DNA of 46,816 nt. It comes from Pseudomonadota bacterium (GTDB lineage Bacteria > Myxococcota_A > UBA796 > UBA9615). A model generated the notes under the pieces. The model did no database searches and was not told where the DNA came from. It worked only from the letters and a program-made list of their open reading frames with translations. The stretch is taken from NCBI GenBank assembly GCA_024229515.1, contig JAAESI010000107.1:1-46816 (forward strand), written 5' to 3'. Positions within the stretch are counted from its first letter, which is position 1, and each line of letters starts with the position of its first letter. Below are positions 17,262-27,100 of the stretch, one piece after another. A program made the translations under genes and the position numbers.

Positions 17262-18544
17262 CAACCGTCTCTCCGCAGCACCGCGGCGTAGAAGCCGTCC
17301 GTGCCGTGCCGATGGGGTTCCAGGGTCAGGACCCCGTCGGCGCCGATTCGTTCCGCCCAGTCCGCTCCGATCACCTCGCCCAACGGTACGAGGGACAGGT
17401 CCGATCGGGTCGCCCGGAGCGCGTCGACCACGCCCCCATTCTCAGAGGACCGGATCGAGCACGTGGCATAGATCAACCGCCCCCCCGGCTTGAGGTGCTC
17501 AGCGCCCCGCATCGCGATCTCCAACTGCTGCTTCGGGAACGCCGCCGCCTCCCGCGCCGTCATCGACCAACGCGACCACGGACGGCGGCGCAGGGCCCCC
17601 GTCCCCGTGCAGGGAGCGTCGATGAGGACCAGGTCGTAGCCGCCCTTGGGGTTCCCCGGTCGGATCGACCGGAAGCCGCAGCGCTGGGCCCGCTTGAGGC
17701 CTCGGCGGATGGCGTCGCGACGCACATCGAACGCGGTGATCGGAGCCTGGTCTTCCGCCAAGGCGGCGAGGGCGAGCGACTTACCGAGCGCTCCCGCGCA
17801 CAGGTCGAGGATCCGCTCCCCGGGCTGAGGCATGCAGATCTCCGCCACCAGCTGGGAGCCCTCGTCCATGACCTCCAGCCGTCCGTCGCGCAGTTCGGGG
17901 AGGGCGTTGACGTCGATCCGCTTCTCCAGGACCAGGCCGCGGGCCGCGTATTCGGTGGGGCGCGTGCCTTCGATGGTGGGCACCTCGGCGCGGTTGCTGC
18001 GCAGCACCAGGGGCGCCCGTTGGTTCAGCGCGCCAGCCAGCTCGGGGGCGTCGTCGCGGAGCGCGAGCTCGTCGGCCAGCCACTGGGGCAGGGACGCGCA
18101 GACGCCCAGGATTTCGGCGCGTTCGCGGCCGCGCGCCCACCCCGTGAGCGTGTGCACCGGATCGGTCACCGCCTGGTAATCGAACTCCGGTCCGTCGATC
18201 GGCCGGCCGCCGCCCCGCAGGAGCAGGGCGGCGAGCACGCGCACGAGGTTGAGCTGCTTCGTCGTCGCCGACTCGGACAGCCCCGCCTGTTCCACGAGGG
18301 TCACGATGGTCCGGTGGTGGCGGACCAGGAACGTCAGCAGGTCCCCGGCGAACCGGCGCTCGGACGAGCCCAGGTGCCGAGCCTCCCGCAACGCCTGCCC
18401 TTGAATCTGGCGCCCCCGCCGCCAGTCCAGGCGCATCGACCCGTAGGCCTCGACCAGCGTCTGGCGCAGCCCGCTGGGCTTCATCGCCTTGAGCGCCAGG
18501 GGGTTCGGATCCGCCGGGGGGGATGGGACGAGCAGCTCGATCAC
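17261..18544 (-). CDS. RsmB/NOP2-family rRNA 5-methylcytosine methyltransferase
   Basis: A 427-residue protein. An N-terminal helical NusB-like region (about 30-170: REARHLGSSERRFAGDLLTF) precedes the methylase. Motif I is DLCAGALGKSLALAALA, motif IV DAPCTGTGALRRRPW (the Cys that releases the product) and motif VI YATCSI (the attacking Cys). Both Cys residues needed for 5-methylcytosine formation are present. It probably methylates 16S rRNA in the manner of RsmB; the exact base is not predictable. The GTG start at 18544 overlaps the pseudouridine synthase stop (GTGA). Initiation at Met21 (MKPSGLRQ) is also possible. It lies in an RNA-modification operon. Confidence 0.9.
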   Translation of the reverse strand: MIELLVPSPPADPNPLALKAMKPSGLRQTLVEAYGSMRLDWRRGRQIQGQALREARHLGSSERRFAGDLLTFLVRHHRTIVTLVEQAGLSESATTKQLNLVRVLAALLLRGGGRPIDGPEFDYQAVTDPVHTLTGWARGRERAEILGVCASLPQWLADELALRDDAPELAGALNQRAPLVLRSNRAEVPTIEGTRPTEYAARGLVLEKRIDVNALPELRDGRLEVMDEGSQLVAEICMPQPGERILDLCAGALGKSLALAALAEDQAPITAFDVRRDAIRRGLKRAQRCGFRSIRPGNPKGGYDLVLIDAPCTGTGALRRRPWSRWSMTAREAAAFPKQQLEIAMRGAEHLKPGGRLIYATCSIRSSENGGVVDALRATRSDLSLVPLGEVIGADWAERIGADGVLTLEPHRHGTDGFYAAVLRRDG

Positions 18545-19161
18545 GGCTCACGCTCCAGGGTCGGGGCGTCGCCAATCCAGCCGTCGATCGTGCGGTGGTG
18601 GAGCCAGAATCGGCCGTCGCCGCCTCCACCGTAGAGCTTGTCGCCGGCCAGGGGGAGCCCCGCCGACGCCGCGTGCACCCGGATCTGATGCATCACCCCG
18701 GTGGTGATCGTCGCCTCCCACTGCCGGCCCGCCACGTGGGTCAGCTCGGTCCTCGCCGGGTACCACTTGCCCCGATGGGGGGTGTCGGCCCCCCGCCGCC
18801 AGACCATGCGGGCTTTGCGCCGCTTGTCGTGGGCGAGCTCGTGCTCGATGACGGTCGAGGTCCAGGGCACCGTGCGGTCGGTGAGGAACCGGTAGCGCTT
18901 GCGGAGGGTGTACGACGCGAACGCCGCCCGGCCGTCCTCCAGCGCGGGGAGGTCCCGCGCGGCGACGATCAGGCCCGACGTCCAGCCGTCGAGGCGATGG
19001 AGGATCCCGCCCGAGAACCCCTTCGGCCAGTCGATCGCGCCCTGCTCCGGCCGCTCTTGCAGGAGCTGCTCGCAGAGTCCGGGTTCGTCGCGCCCGAACG
19101 TGTGCAGCCCGGCTGGCTTGGCGAGGTAGAGGAAGCGATCGTCTTCGGCAACAACGGTCAC
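18541..19161 (-). CDS. RluA/RsuA-class pseudouridine synthase, short form
   Basis: A 206-residue enzyme from a GTG at 19161 that overlaps the upstream TGA (GTGA). It opens VTVVAEDDRFLYLAKPAGLH, the usual entry of RluA-family catalytic domains. It carries HRLDGWTSGLIVAAR with the catalytic Asp, then LRKRYRFLT, TGVMHQIRVHAASAG and PLAGDKLYGG, the standard later motifs. No S4 domain is present, as in RluA/TruC types. It converts uridine to pseudouridine in rRNA or tRNA; the target cannot be told. Reading frames extending further upstream overlap the preceding gene and lack coding character, so they are excluded. Confidence 0.9.
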   Translation of the reverse strand: MTVVAEDDRFLYLAKPAGLHTFGRDEPGLCEQLLQERPEQGAIDWPKGFSGGILHRLDGWTSGLIVAARDLPALEDGRAAFASYTLRKRYRFLTDRTVPWTSTVIEHELAHDKRRKARMVWRRGADTPHRGKWYPARTELTHVAGRQWEATITTGVMHQIRVHAASAGLPLAGDKLYGGGGDGRFWLHHRTIDGWIGDAPTLEREP

Positions 19162-19481
19162 TTCCGAGCGAGCCTGTTCGCCGCCCGCCGCGCCAGCCCT
19201 CCCAGGCGTCCCCGCAACCCGGACGGCTGGAGCAGCGCCCGCTCCTGCGCGGGGTCGTGGTAGGCGCACAGCACGTCGACGGTGCAGCGCAGCAGCTCCT
19301 GCACGCAGGGGCGGCATCCGCTGCCGCAGCAGTGCATGGAGCGGGCGCTCATCTTCCCCGTGGCGAGCTGGCTGATCGTGCCCTCCCAGCTGGTCTCCAG
19401 CTTGTGCGCGCGCAACGCCGCGACAATCAACGGCTGGAGCCGCGGGTCGTCGATGTCGGCGAGGGGGAGGGCCGAGTTCAC
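19158..19481 (-). CDS. Small Cys-rich protein with a CCGSGCxxC cluster
   Basis: A 107-residue protein from a GTG start. The centre has MHCCGSGCRPCVQELLRC, five Cys within 16 residues. This resembles the oxidoreductase-like (PF09791) or DUF5522 type of metal-binding knuckle (CCxxGCxxC). The rest is helical with a basic C-terminus (RLGGLARRAANRLARK). Its stop overlaps the pseudouridine synthase start, so it leads the RNA-modification operon. It may bind zinc or an iron-sulphur cluster. It could equally be a nucleic-acid-binding partner of the modification enzymes; no function is assigned. Confidence 0.75.
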   Translation of the reverse strand: MNSALPLADIDDPRLQPLIVAALRAHKLETSWEGTISQLATGKMSARSMHCCGSGCRPCVQELLRCTVDVLCAYHDPAQERALLQPSGLRGRLGGLARRAANRLARK

Positions 19482-19548
19482 GGCCGGCAGGATAGCCGCC
19501 TCATGTTTTCCGGAACGTTCTGGGTCCCCCGGATGTCACAATGATGCA

Positions 19549-21069
19549 GTGAGAGTGGGGCTCCCTACCCTGCTGGCCCTCGCGGTCCTCGCCTCCGGCA
19601 CAGCGCTCGGAGCAGAACGGACGGCGGCCAGCACCGACGGCCGCTGGCTCGTCCGGATCGCGGACGACGGTGGATTCGTCTACGCCAATTCTGACGGCCA
19701 GACCCTCGCCCAGGGGCAGCTTCCGCAGGTCCCCGACCAGGTCGCTGTCCTACGTTCCGGCAAGGGCTTCGTGGCCGTCGACGCGCTCGGCGCGTGGGGG
19801 CTCGGAGACGCCGTCGTGCTCGTGGACGGCGACGGGGTCGCGTGGGCCCGCCTGGGCATGGCCGACCTCTACGACGAGGCCACCGTCGAGCGCTTTTGGA
19901 CCCCCGATGGAGGCTCGATCGCGTGGCGCGTCGACTGGTGGGTGGACGAGGCCCGCGAGCGCGTGGTGTTCGTTCCCGACGCCCCCGGACAGCCCGTCGC
20001 CGTGTCGCTGAACGACGGCCTCGTCGAGAACCCTGCCCCCGATCTGTACGTGCGCCGCATGGAGAGCCCGGGCCTCTGGTTCGGGAGCCGCCTCCGCGCC
20101 CTCGATCTGTCGGTCCGGACCTCGCCGGAGCCCCCGACCCTGATGCCCGCGCTCCGTCGGATCGTGCGCGAGCAGGACGCCCCCCTCGTGCTCCGCCTCC
20201 GCGCCGCCGCGGTGCTCCAGCAGCACGGCGACCCCGCCGGGCGGGGGCTCGTGCTCCTGACCGCCCGCGCCGCCCCCCAGGACGCCGACGCGCTCGCCGC
20301 GCTGCCCCCCGAGGAGCTGCGCCGGCTGCCCGAGCCGGACCACCCCTGCGACGCCATCCCCGCCCCCGCGGTGGACCACCCCTACGACCACCGCGCGGCC
20401 CGAAGCTACGCCATCCAGCTGCTCCCAACCTTCCTCGGGGCCGAGGCCGCGCCGCGCCTGGGCGAGCTCCTCGCCGGCGACGACGAGCAGGATCGTTTCG
20501 ACAGCCTGCAAGCGATCGCGTGCCTCGCGCAGCGCCAGCCCGGCACCACCGAAGCCCTCCTGCTGCGCGTGCAGCAGCGCCACGAACGAGAGACTGAGCG
20601 GCTGTCCGCGATCTCCAGCATCGTGCCCCTGCGCGACATGGAGATCCCCCTGGACCTCGCCGGCGACGCCGACAGCCTGGACGTGGCCGCCGCCGCCGAG
20701 GCGGTCGAAGGGCTGCTCGCCCGCGCCCCCACCAGCAACCCCGTACTCTTCGAGCTGCTCCGCCGGGGCAGCCGCGCCGACGTGCGCATCGCCAGCCACC
20801 TGAGCCAGCACCCCGACCCGCGCGCCACGGCCCCGCTGCTGGTCGCGCTGGAGCGGTACCGAGACACCCCGGGCACCAACGCCCTGATGATCGAGGCCCT
20901 CGCGGCATGCGCCCACGAGGGCTCGCCCGGCGCCACCGCGTCGGTGCAGCAGTGGTTGGACTGGGGTCGCGCGTGGAAGCGCAGCGCGGCGCTGCGGTGG
21001 AGCGGGCAGCTGGCCCTCGCGGTCCTGCCGTTCCTTGCCCTGGTCGGCCTCAGCCGCCGCCGCGACTGA
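19549..21069 (+). CDS. Exported HEAT-repeat protein with a C-terminal membrane tail
   Basis: A 506-residue protein. The GTG at 19549 fits a signal peptide (VGLPTLLALAVLASGTALGA); longer versions of the frame run antisense through the small Cys-rich gene and are rejected. Residues 25-190 are beta-rich with repeated D/G turns (STDGRWLVRIADDGGFVYAN), like part of a propeller. From about 195 to 480, Ala/Leu-rich helical repeats (LRIVREQDAPLVLRLRAAAV style, LLRRGSRADVRIASHLSQ) suggest HEAT-like units. The C-terminus has a hydrophobic stretch LALAVLPFLALVGL followed by SRRRD, a membrane or sorting tail. Possibly a scaffold in the envelope. It lies 75 bases upstream of the giant kinase in the same direction, so it may be linked to it. 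Confidence 0.7.
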   Translation: MRVGLPTLLALAVLASGTALGAERTAASTDGRWLVRIADDGGFVYANSDGQTLAQGQLPQVPDQVAVLRSGKGFVAVDALGAWGLGDAVVLVDGDGVAWARLGMADLYDEATVERFWTPDGGSIAWRVDWWVDEARERVVFVPDAPGQPVAVSLNDGLVENPAPDLYVRRMESPGLWFGSRLRALDLSVRTSPEPPTLMPALRRIVREQDAPLVLRLRAAAVLQQHGDPAGRGLVLLTARAAPQDADALAALPPEELRRLPEPDHPCDAIPAPAVDHPYDHRAARSYAIQLLPTFLGAEAAPRLGELLAGDDEQDRFDSLQAIACLAQRQPGTTEALLLRVQQRHERETERLSAISSIVPLRDMEIPLDLAGDADSLDVAAAAEAVEGLLARAPTSNPVLFELLRRGSRADVRIASHLSQHPDPRATAPLLVALERYRDTPGTNALMIEALAACAHEGSPGATASVQQWLDWGRAWKRSAALRWSGQLALAVLPFLALVGLSRRRD

Positions 21070-21075
21070 CCTGCT

Positions 21076-21090
21076 CGCCGCGAGGCGGCG
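21076..21090 (+). terminator. Strong GC hairpin between two plus-strand genes
   Basis: CGCCGC (21076-21081), loop GAG, GCGGCG (21085-21090): a perfect 6-bp stem with a 3-base loop, 7 bases after the HEAT-protein stop. No T run follows, so it may be a pause or attenuation site or an mRNA 3' stabiliser rather than a full terminator. Confidence 0.35.
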
Positions 21091-21144
21091 CCTGTGGTTA
21101 AATGAGTGAGGGGGGCGTGAATTGGGATCACGCGGGGAGGTGCC

Positions 21145-24100
21145 GTGCTTGGGTACGTTCAGGATCCGCGTCTCGTCCACGAGGGCTCGCACTCGCTCGT
21201 CTACCGTGGCCGCCTCCCGGACGACCGCCCCGTCGTCGTCAAGCTCACCCGTGACGAGTACCCGAGCCCCCGCCGCCTGGCGGTCCTCCGTCGTGAGCAC
21301 CAGCTCCTCAGCCGCATCGACTCGCCCGCGGTGGTGCGACCCGTCGGCATCGTGCAGGACGGACACCGGCTCGCCTTGCTGCTCGCCGACGAGGGTGGGT
21401 GCAGCCTCGACCGCCTGTCCGGCGGCCGCCAGGGGCTTCCCCTGGACCGCTTCTTCCGGGTCGCCATCGACATCGCCGAGGGACTGGCGGCGCTGCACGG
21501 CGCAGGCGTGCTGCACCTCGACGTCAAGCCGTCCAACGTCATCGTGCACCCCGACTCGTGGCGGGCCCAGCTGATCGACCTGAGCCTGGTGTCGCTGGGG
21601 ACCCGCACACCGCGCTCCAACGGCAAGCCGCCGCGCCTCGAGGGGAGCCTGCCGTACCTCTCTCCGGAGCAGACGGGGAGGCTGAACCGTTCCGTGGACG
21701 TGCGCAGCGACCTGTACTCCCTCGGCGCGACCCTCTACGAGCTGCTGGTGGGCAGCGCGCCGTTCCAGGGCTCCTCCCCCAGCGAGTTCGTCCACTGCCA
21801 CCTCGCCATCACGCCGGTGCCCGCGATCGAGCGCCGCTCGGACTGCCCCCCGGCGGTCTCCTCGATGCTCGACGTGCTGCTGAGCAAGGACCCCGACGAC
21901 CGCTACCAGTCGGCCTGGGGCGTTCGCGCCGACTTGCTGCGCGCCCAGGAAGCGTGGCGGGCGGCCAGCACCGAGCCCTTCCACCTGCGCACCGATGATC
22001 TGCACGCCCAGTTCGGGCTCACCGACCAGCTCTACGGCCGCCGCGCCGACGAATCGGCGCTCCGGGCCGCGGTCGAACGCGCCGCCGAAGGGGGCACCGA
22101 GGTCATGCTCATCGCGGGCCCCTCAGGAGTCGGCAAGTCGGCGCTCATTCATCACGTCAGCGGCTCTCTGGTCCGCCGGGAGGGCCACTTCATCGAGGGC
22201 AAGTTCGATCAGTTCCGGCGCAACGTGCCCTACGACTCGTTGGTCCAGGCGTTCCGCCAGCTGATCCGTCAAGTCCTCGCCGAGGAGCCGGCCGCGCTGG
22301 CCGAGTGGCGGTCGGCGGTGGAGGACGCCGTGGGTGTCAACGGGCAGGTGCTCATCGACGTGATCCCCGAGTTCGAGCTCCTCCTGGGCCCCCAGGCCCC
22401 TGCCGCACCCCTCGCCCCGAGGGCCGCACTCAACCGCTTCGGGCTGGTGTTCGGCAACTTCATCTCCGTCTTTGCCCGGCCCCGGCACCCGCTGGTGGTG
22501 TTCCTGGACGATCTCCAGTGGGCGGACGCCGCGTCGCTGGAGCTGCTGGCCCGACTGGTCACCGATCCCCGCCACCGGGGGCTGCTCGTGGTGGGCGCGT
22601 ACCGGGACAACGAGGTCTCGGCCCAGCATCGCCTGACCGGCGTACTCGACCGGATCGAGCGCGACGGCGGGCGCCTCACGACCCTGACCCTGAGCCCCCT
22701 GTCGGTGGCGTCCGTGGCCCACTGGCTCGGCGACAGCTTCGGCGGCTCGGGTCCGGCCCTGCAACGGCGCGCCCGCATGGTCGTCGCCAAGACCGACGGC
22801 AACCCGTTCTTCGTCACCCGGTTCATCGCCGCGCTCATGGAGCACGGCGCCCTCATGCGCGGGCCCGACGGCTGGACGTGGGACGACGACGCGGCCGCCC
22901 GTCAGTCGTTTACCGAGAACGTGGTCCAGCTGCTGGGGAGGAGGCTCCAGGCGCTCCCCCCGGCAACGCAGGAGATCCTGCAGATCGCCGCCTGCGTAGG
23001 CGCCCGTAGCACGCTCCACGGCGTCGCCCTCGCAGCGGGTCGGTCGACCGAGGAGGCTGCTCGGGCGCTCGCTCCGGCCATTGGGGCCGGCTTCCTCATC
23101 CCCCGCGGCGAGTCTCTCGAGCTCATCGCCGAGTGGAATCGGGCCGACGCCGAGGACGCGCCCGAGCCTCCCGACTGCGAACTGGACTTCCTCCACGATC
23201 AGGTGCAGCAGGTGGCCTACGCCTCCATCCCGTCGGACCGCCGGGAGGCCATCCACCTGGACGTGGGCCGCCGCCTGCTCGCGGACGCGGACGCGGACGA
23301 GCACCTGTTCGAGATCGTCCGGCACCTGGGCGCCGCCGTCGGTTCCATCGACGATGGAGCCGAGCTCGTCCGCCTCGCTGAACTCCACCTCCGGGCGGCG
23401 CGGCAGGCTCGACGGTCCGGGGCGTACGGCCCCGCCGCGAACCTGCTGGAGGCGGCGCTGTCGTTCCTCCCCGAGACGGACCTCCCCGCGGGTCTGAAGC
23501 GGAGCCTGCTCCTGGAGCGGGGCAGCAACCGGGCCCAGCTGAGCCTCCGCGACGAGGCGACCGAGGACTTCGAGGCGGCGCTCGCCTGCTCCTCGACCGT
23601 GTTGGAGCGGGTCGAGGTCCGCGAGGAGTGGATCCAGGGGTTGCTGTTCGCCGCCGATTACCTCGGGGTGCTTCACCAGGGGGCCGCCGCGCTGGAAGAG
23701 CTAGGGGAGCAGCTGCCCGACGGGCCCGACGCGCGCGCAGCCGCTGGGCTGGAGCTCCTCGAGGCCGGGCTCGCCGACATCGACCTACCTGCCATCGAGG
23801 CCCTCAGTACCCTCCCCCCGATCTCCGATCCCCACGCCGAGCGGGTCGCCGCCGTACTCAGCGCCATCAGCCCCTCGGCCCACATGACCGACGGCACCGA
23901 GCACTGGTTCGTGTGGGTCGCCTTCCGCGGCCTGAAGCTCTTCCGAGAGCACGGCAACACGTCGTGGTCCTGCCACGGCTACAGCCTCGTCGGCATGACG
24001 CTCTGCGCCATCGGCGACGTCGAGCGCGGCTACGCCTTCCACCGGCTCGCGGTCCAGCTCGCGGAGCGCTACGCCGACCCCGACCAGCTGTGCCGCACCC

Positions 24101-27100
24101 TGGTCTGCTTCGGCTTCCACCAGCCCTGGCGCGACTCCGTGCAGGCCACGACCGAGACCGCCCGCCGGGCGTGGCACTACTCCCTTGAGGCGGGCGACCG
24201 GTTCAACGCCCAGTGGTCCTCCGTCACCCTGCTGCGGAGCGGCCTGCACAGCGGCACATCCCTGCTCGAGCTGCGTGACGACGCCGCCTCCTGCGGCGAG
24301 TTCCTGGCGCTGCGGGGGCCGGAGATGGCGGCGCTGGCGAGCCCGATGCTCGACCTGTGCGACCACTTCAGCGGGGCCGCCGCCGAGGACGGTCCCTACG
24401 CCGACGCGGAGCACGCGTGGTTCGAGGCGGTGGAGTCGACCGAAAACGAGGCGCTCCGGGTGTGGAGCCAGGTCCCCGGCCTCATGGCGCTTCTGCTCGA
24501 CGGACGAGACGCCGAGGTCGTCACCCTCGCCCGGCGGATCTGGCCTCGCTACGAGGTCTTCCGGCGGTTCGGGGACGGGGGCGAACTGCACTTCCTCCAC
24601 GGACTCGCGGCCGCCCGAGAGGCCCATCGGACCGAGCAATCTCCCGAGGAAGCGCGCAGCCAGCTGTCCGAGCTTGAGGTGTGGGCGAAGGAGTCCCCCC
24701 GGGCCTACGGAGCCAAGGCCGAGCTGCTGCGGGCCGCCATCGCCCTCGCCGACGCCGACGTAGACGGCGCGTTGGGCGGCTACCTGCGCGCCGTCCGCCT
24801 CGCCGAAGAGAACGCCATCCACCACGTCACCGCCCTCGCCAGCCTCGCGGCGGCGGGGATCCAGGGGACCCTCGGCCGTGATCGGTACGCCCACCTCCAC
24901 CGGCGCGACGCGCGGCAGGCGTTCCTGCGGTGGGGGGCCTTGCGTCTCGCCACCGAGGTCCGGGAAGGCGATCCCACGATCTCCCTCCCCACGACCTCGA
25001 CCATCACGGCGTCCCCGGCCTGGACCGCGACGTGGTCCAGCAGCGGAGCGGGTGCCCGCACCCTTGACCTGGAGGCCCTGCTCAGCGCCGCCGACGCCAT
25101 CGCCTCCAAGCTGGACGAAGCGGAGCTCCTCCGCCGCATACTGAGGGTCGCCGCGGAGAACGCGGGCGCCGACGCTGGCGTGCTCGTGCTGACCACGCCA
25201 GCGGGTCGGAGGGTGCGAGCGCGTTGGCAGGCGGGCGAGTCCCGCGGGCTCTTCGAGGCCCTCGACCTTCCCCTCGAGGACGCCCCTTTCCTCTGCCTCC
25301 GGGCCGTGCACTACGTGCTCCGCACGGGCGAGCCGATCGTGCTCGGGGAGGTGGAGCGGGACGCCCGGTTCGCGCGTGACCCTCACGTCGTCGCCGACCA
25401 GGTGCGCTCGATGCTCGTGCTCCCGCTGCGCCGCGGCGGGAACATCGAGGCGGTGCTCCTGCTGGAGAACCGCCTCGCCCACCACGCCTTCACCGAGGAC
25501 CGGGTGAAGCTGCTGACGACGCTGTCGTCGCAGATGGTGATCGCGCTGGAGAACGCCCGCCTCGTTGCCGAGCTGGAGCGGTCGCGTGACGCGGCGCTGG
25601 ATCGGGGGGAGGACCTGGAGGGCGAGGTCCTCGACCGCGACCGCGCTCTGGTCCAGGCGCGACGCCTGCGCAGCGTCGTTCTGGACGCGCTCTCCGAAGG
25701 GGTCTGCGGCCTGGGCCCGGACGGCCTCGTCGTGCTCGCCAACCCCGCCGCCCACGAGCTCCTCGGAGCCGCTCCCGGCACGCTCCTGGGGCAGAACTTC
25801 CACGAGGCGTTCCATGCGCGGGCCAGTACCACCGCGGCCTCCTGCCCCGTCTGCGGCGGCGCGGCGGCCTGGGCCGACGACACGATCCTCGTGCACAGCG
25901 ACGGCTCGTCAGTCGAGGTCGAGTGCCAGGCCTCCCCCTTGTCCCAGGCCGCCGGGGGGATCGCACGCGTGCTCTCGTTCCGAGACGTGGGACTGCGACG
26001 GGAGTTCCAGGAGCAGACCCTCCGGCGGCGAAAGATCGAAGCCGTGGGTCAGTTCGTCGCCGGCCTCGCTCACGAGTTCAACAACCTCCTGACCCCGATG
26101 CGCGGCCACCTCAGCTGGCTCCGCGAGAGCGAAGAAGGGGGGCCCGAGCGGCGGCAGGCGCTGGAGGACATAGAGTCGGCGAGCGGCCGGGCCGCGGACC
26201 TCATCCAGCAGCTGCTCGCGTTCGGCCGTCGCGCGTCGGTGTTCCAGGTGCCGGTGGACGTGTGCACCGCCGCCGCCGAGGTCGTGCACTCGCTGAGCGA
26301 GGACGCGGCCGACCACATCCAGCTCACCTTCACGGCGAACGCTGACGCACTGTGGACCCGCGCGGACGCCCAGCAGCTGCAGCAGGTGCTGCACAACCTC
26401 TGCGCCAACGCGGTCGAGGCGCTGAGCACACCGGAGTTTGCCGCGCGCGGATCCGGAGCCGTCGCCGTCCACGCCTCCGAGATGCAACTCAGCGCCGCCG
26501 AAGCCGATGCCGCCGGGTCGGGCGCCCGCGCGGGCCGCTGGATCGAGGTCCGCATCACCGACGACGGTCCCGGGCTCGATGAAGATACCCAGGAACGGCT
26601 GTTCGAGCCCTTCTTCACGACCCGGCCGTTGGGCCAGGGCACCGGACTGGGCCTCGCGGTGGTGCTCGGCATCGTGAAGCAGCACGGCGGCTGGGTCACC
26701 GTCACGACCGAACCGGGGGCCGGCACCACCTTCCGCGTCTACTTCCCCCACGTCGAGGCGAGCCCCGACGCGGACACGTTGCGGGCCCCCGAGGCCGGCC
26801 GCGAAGACGCCCGCCGCCGCATCCTCGTCGTGGACGACGAGCCGGTCGTGCGGCGCGGCTCGGAGATGATCCTGGAGCGCGCCGGCTACGAGGTCCGAAC
26901 CGCCCCCGACGGGCTCGCAGCGTTGGACGCGGCCGCCCGCGAAGGAACGTTCGACGCGATCCTCCTGGACCTGTCCATGCCTGGCATCGACGGCTGGGAG
27001 ACCCTGCGGCAGCTTCGCGGGAATGGGTTCGACAACCCGATCGTGCTGACCTCCGGGTTCAACCTGCCGGAGCAGGCGGCGGACGCACACAACGACCTGT

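Noticed and set aside
13926..17291. A 1121-residue plus-strand frame opposite the TldD-like gene
   Set aside because: Composition is Val/Gly/Arg/Ala/His-rich with no motif, while the minus strand has the HEIFGH protease motif and a signal peptide.
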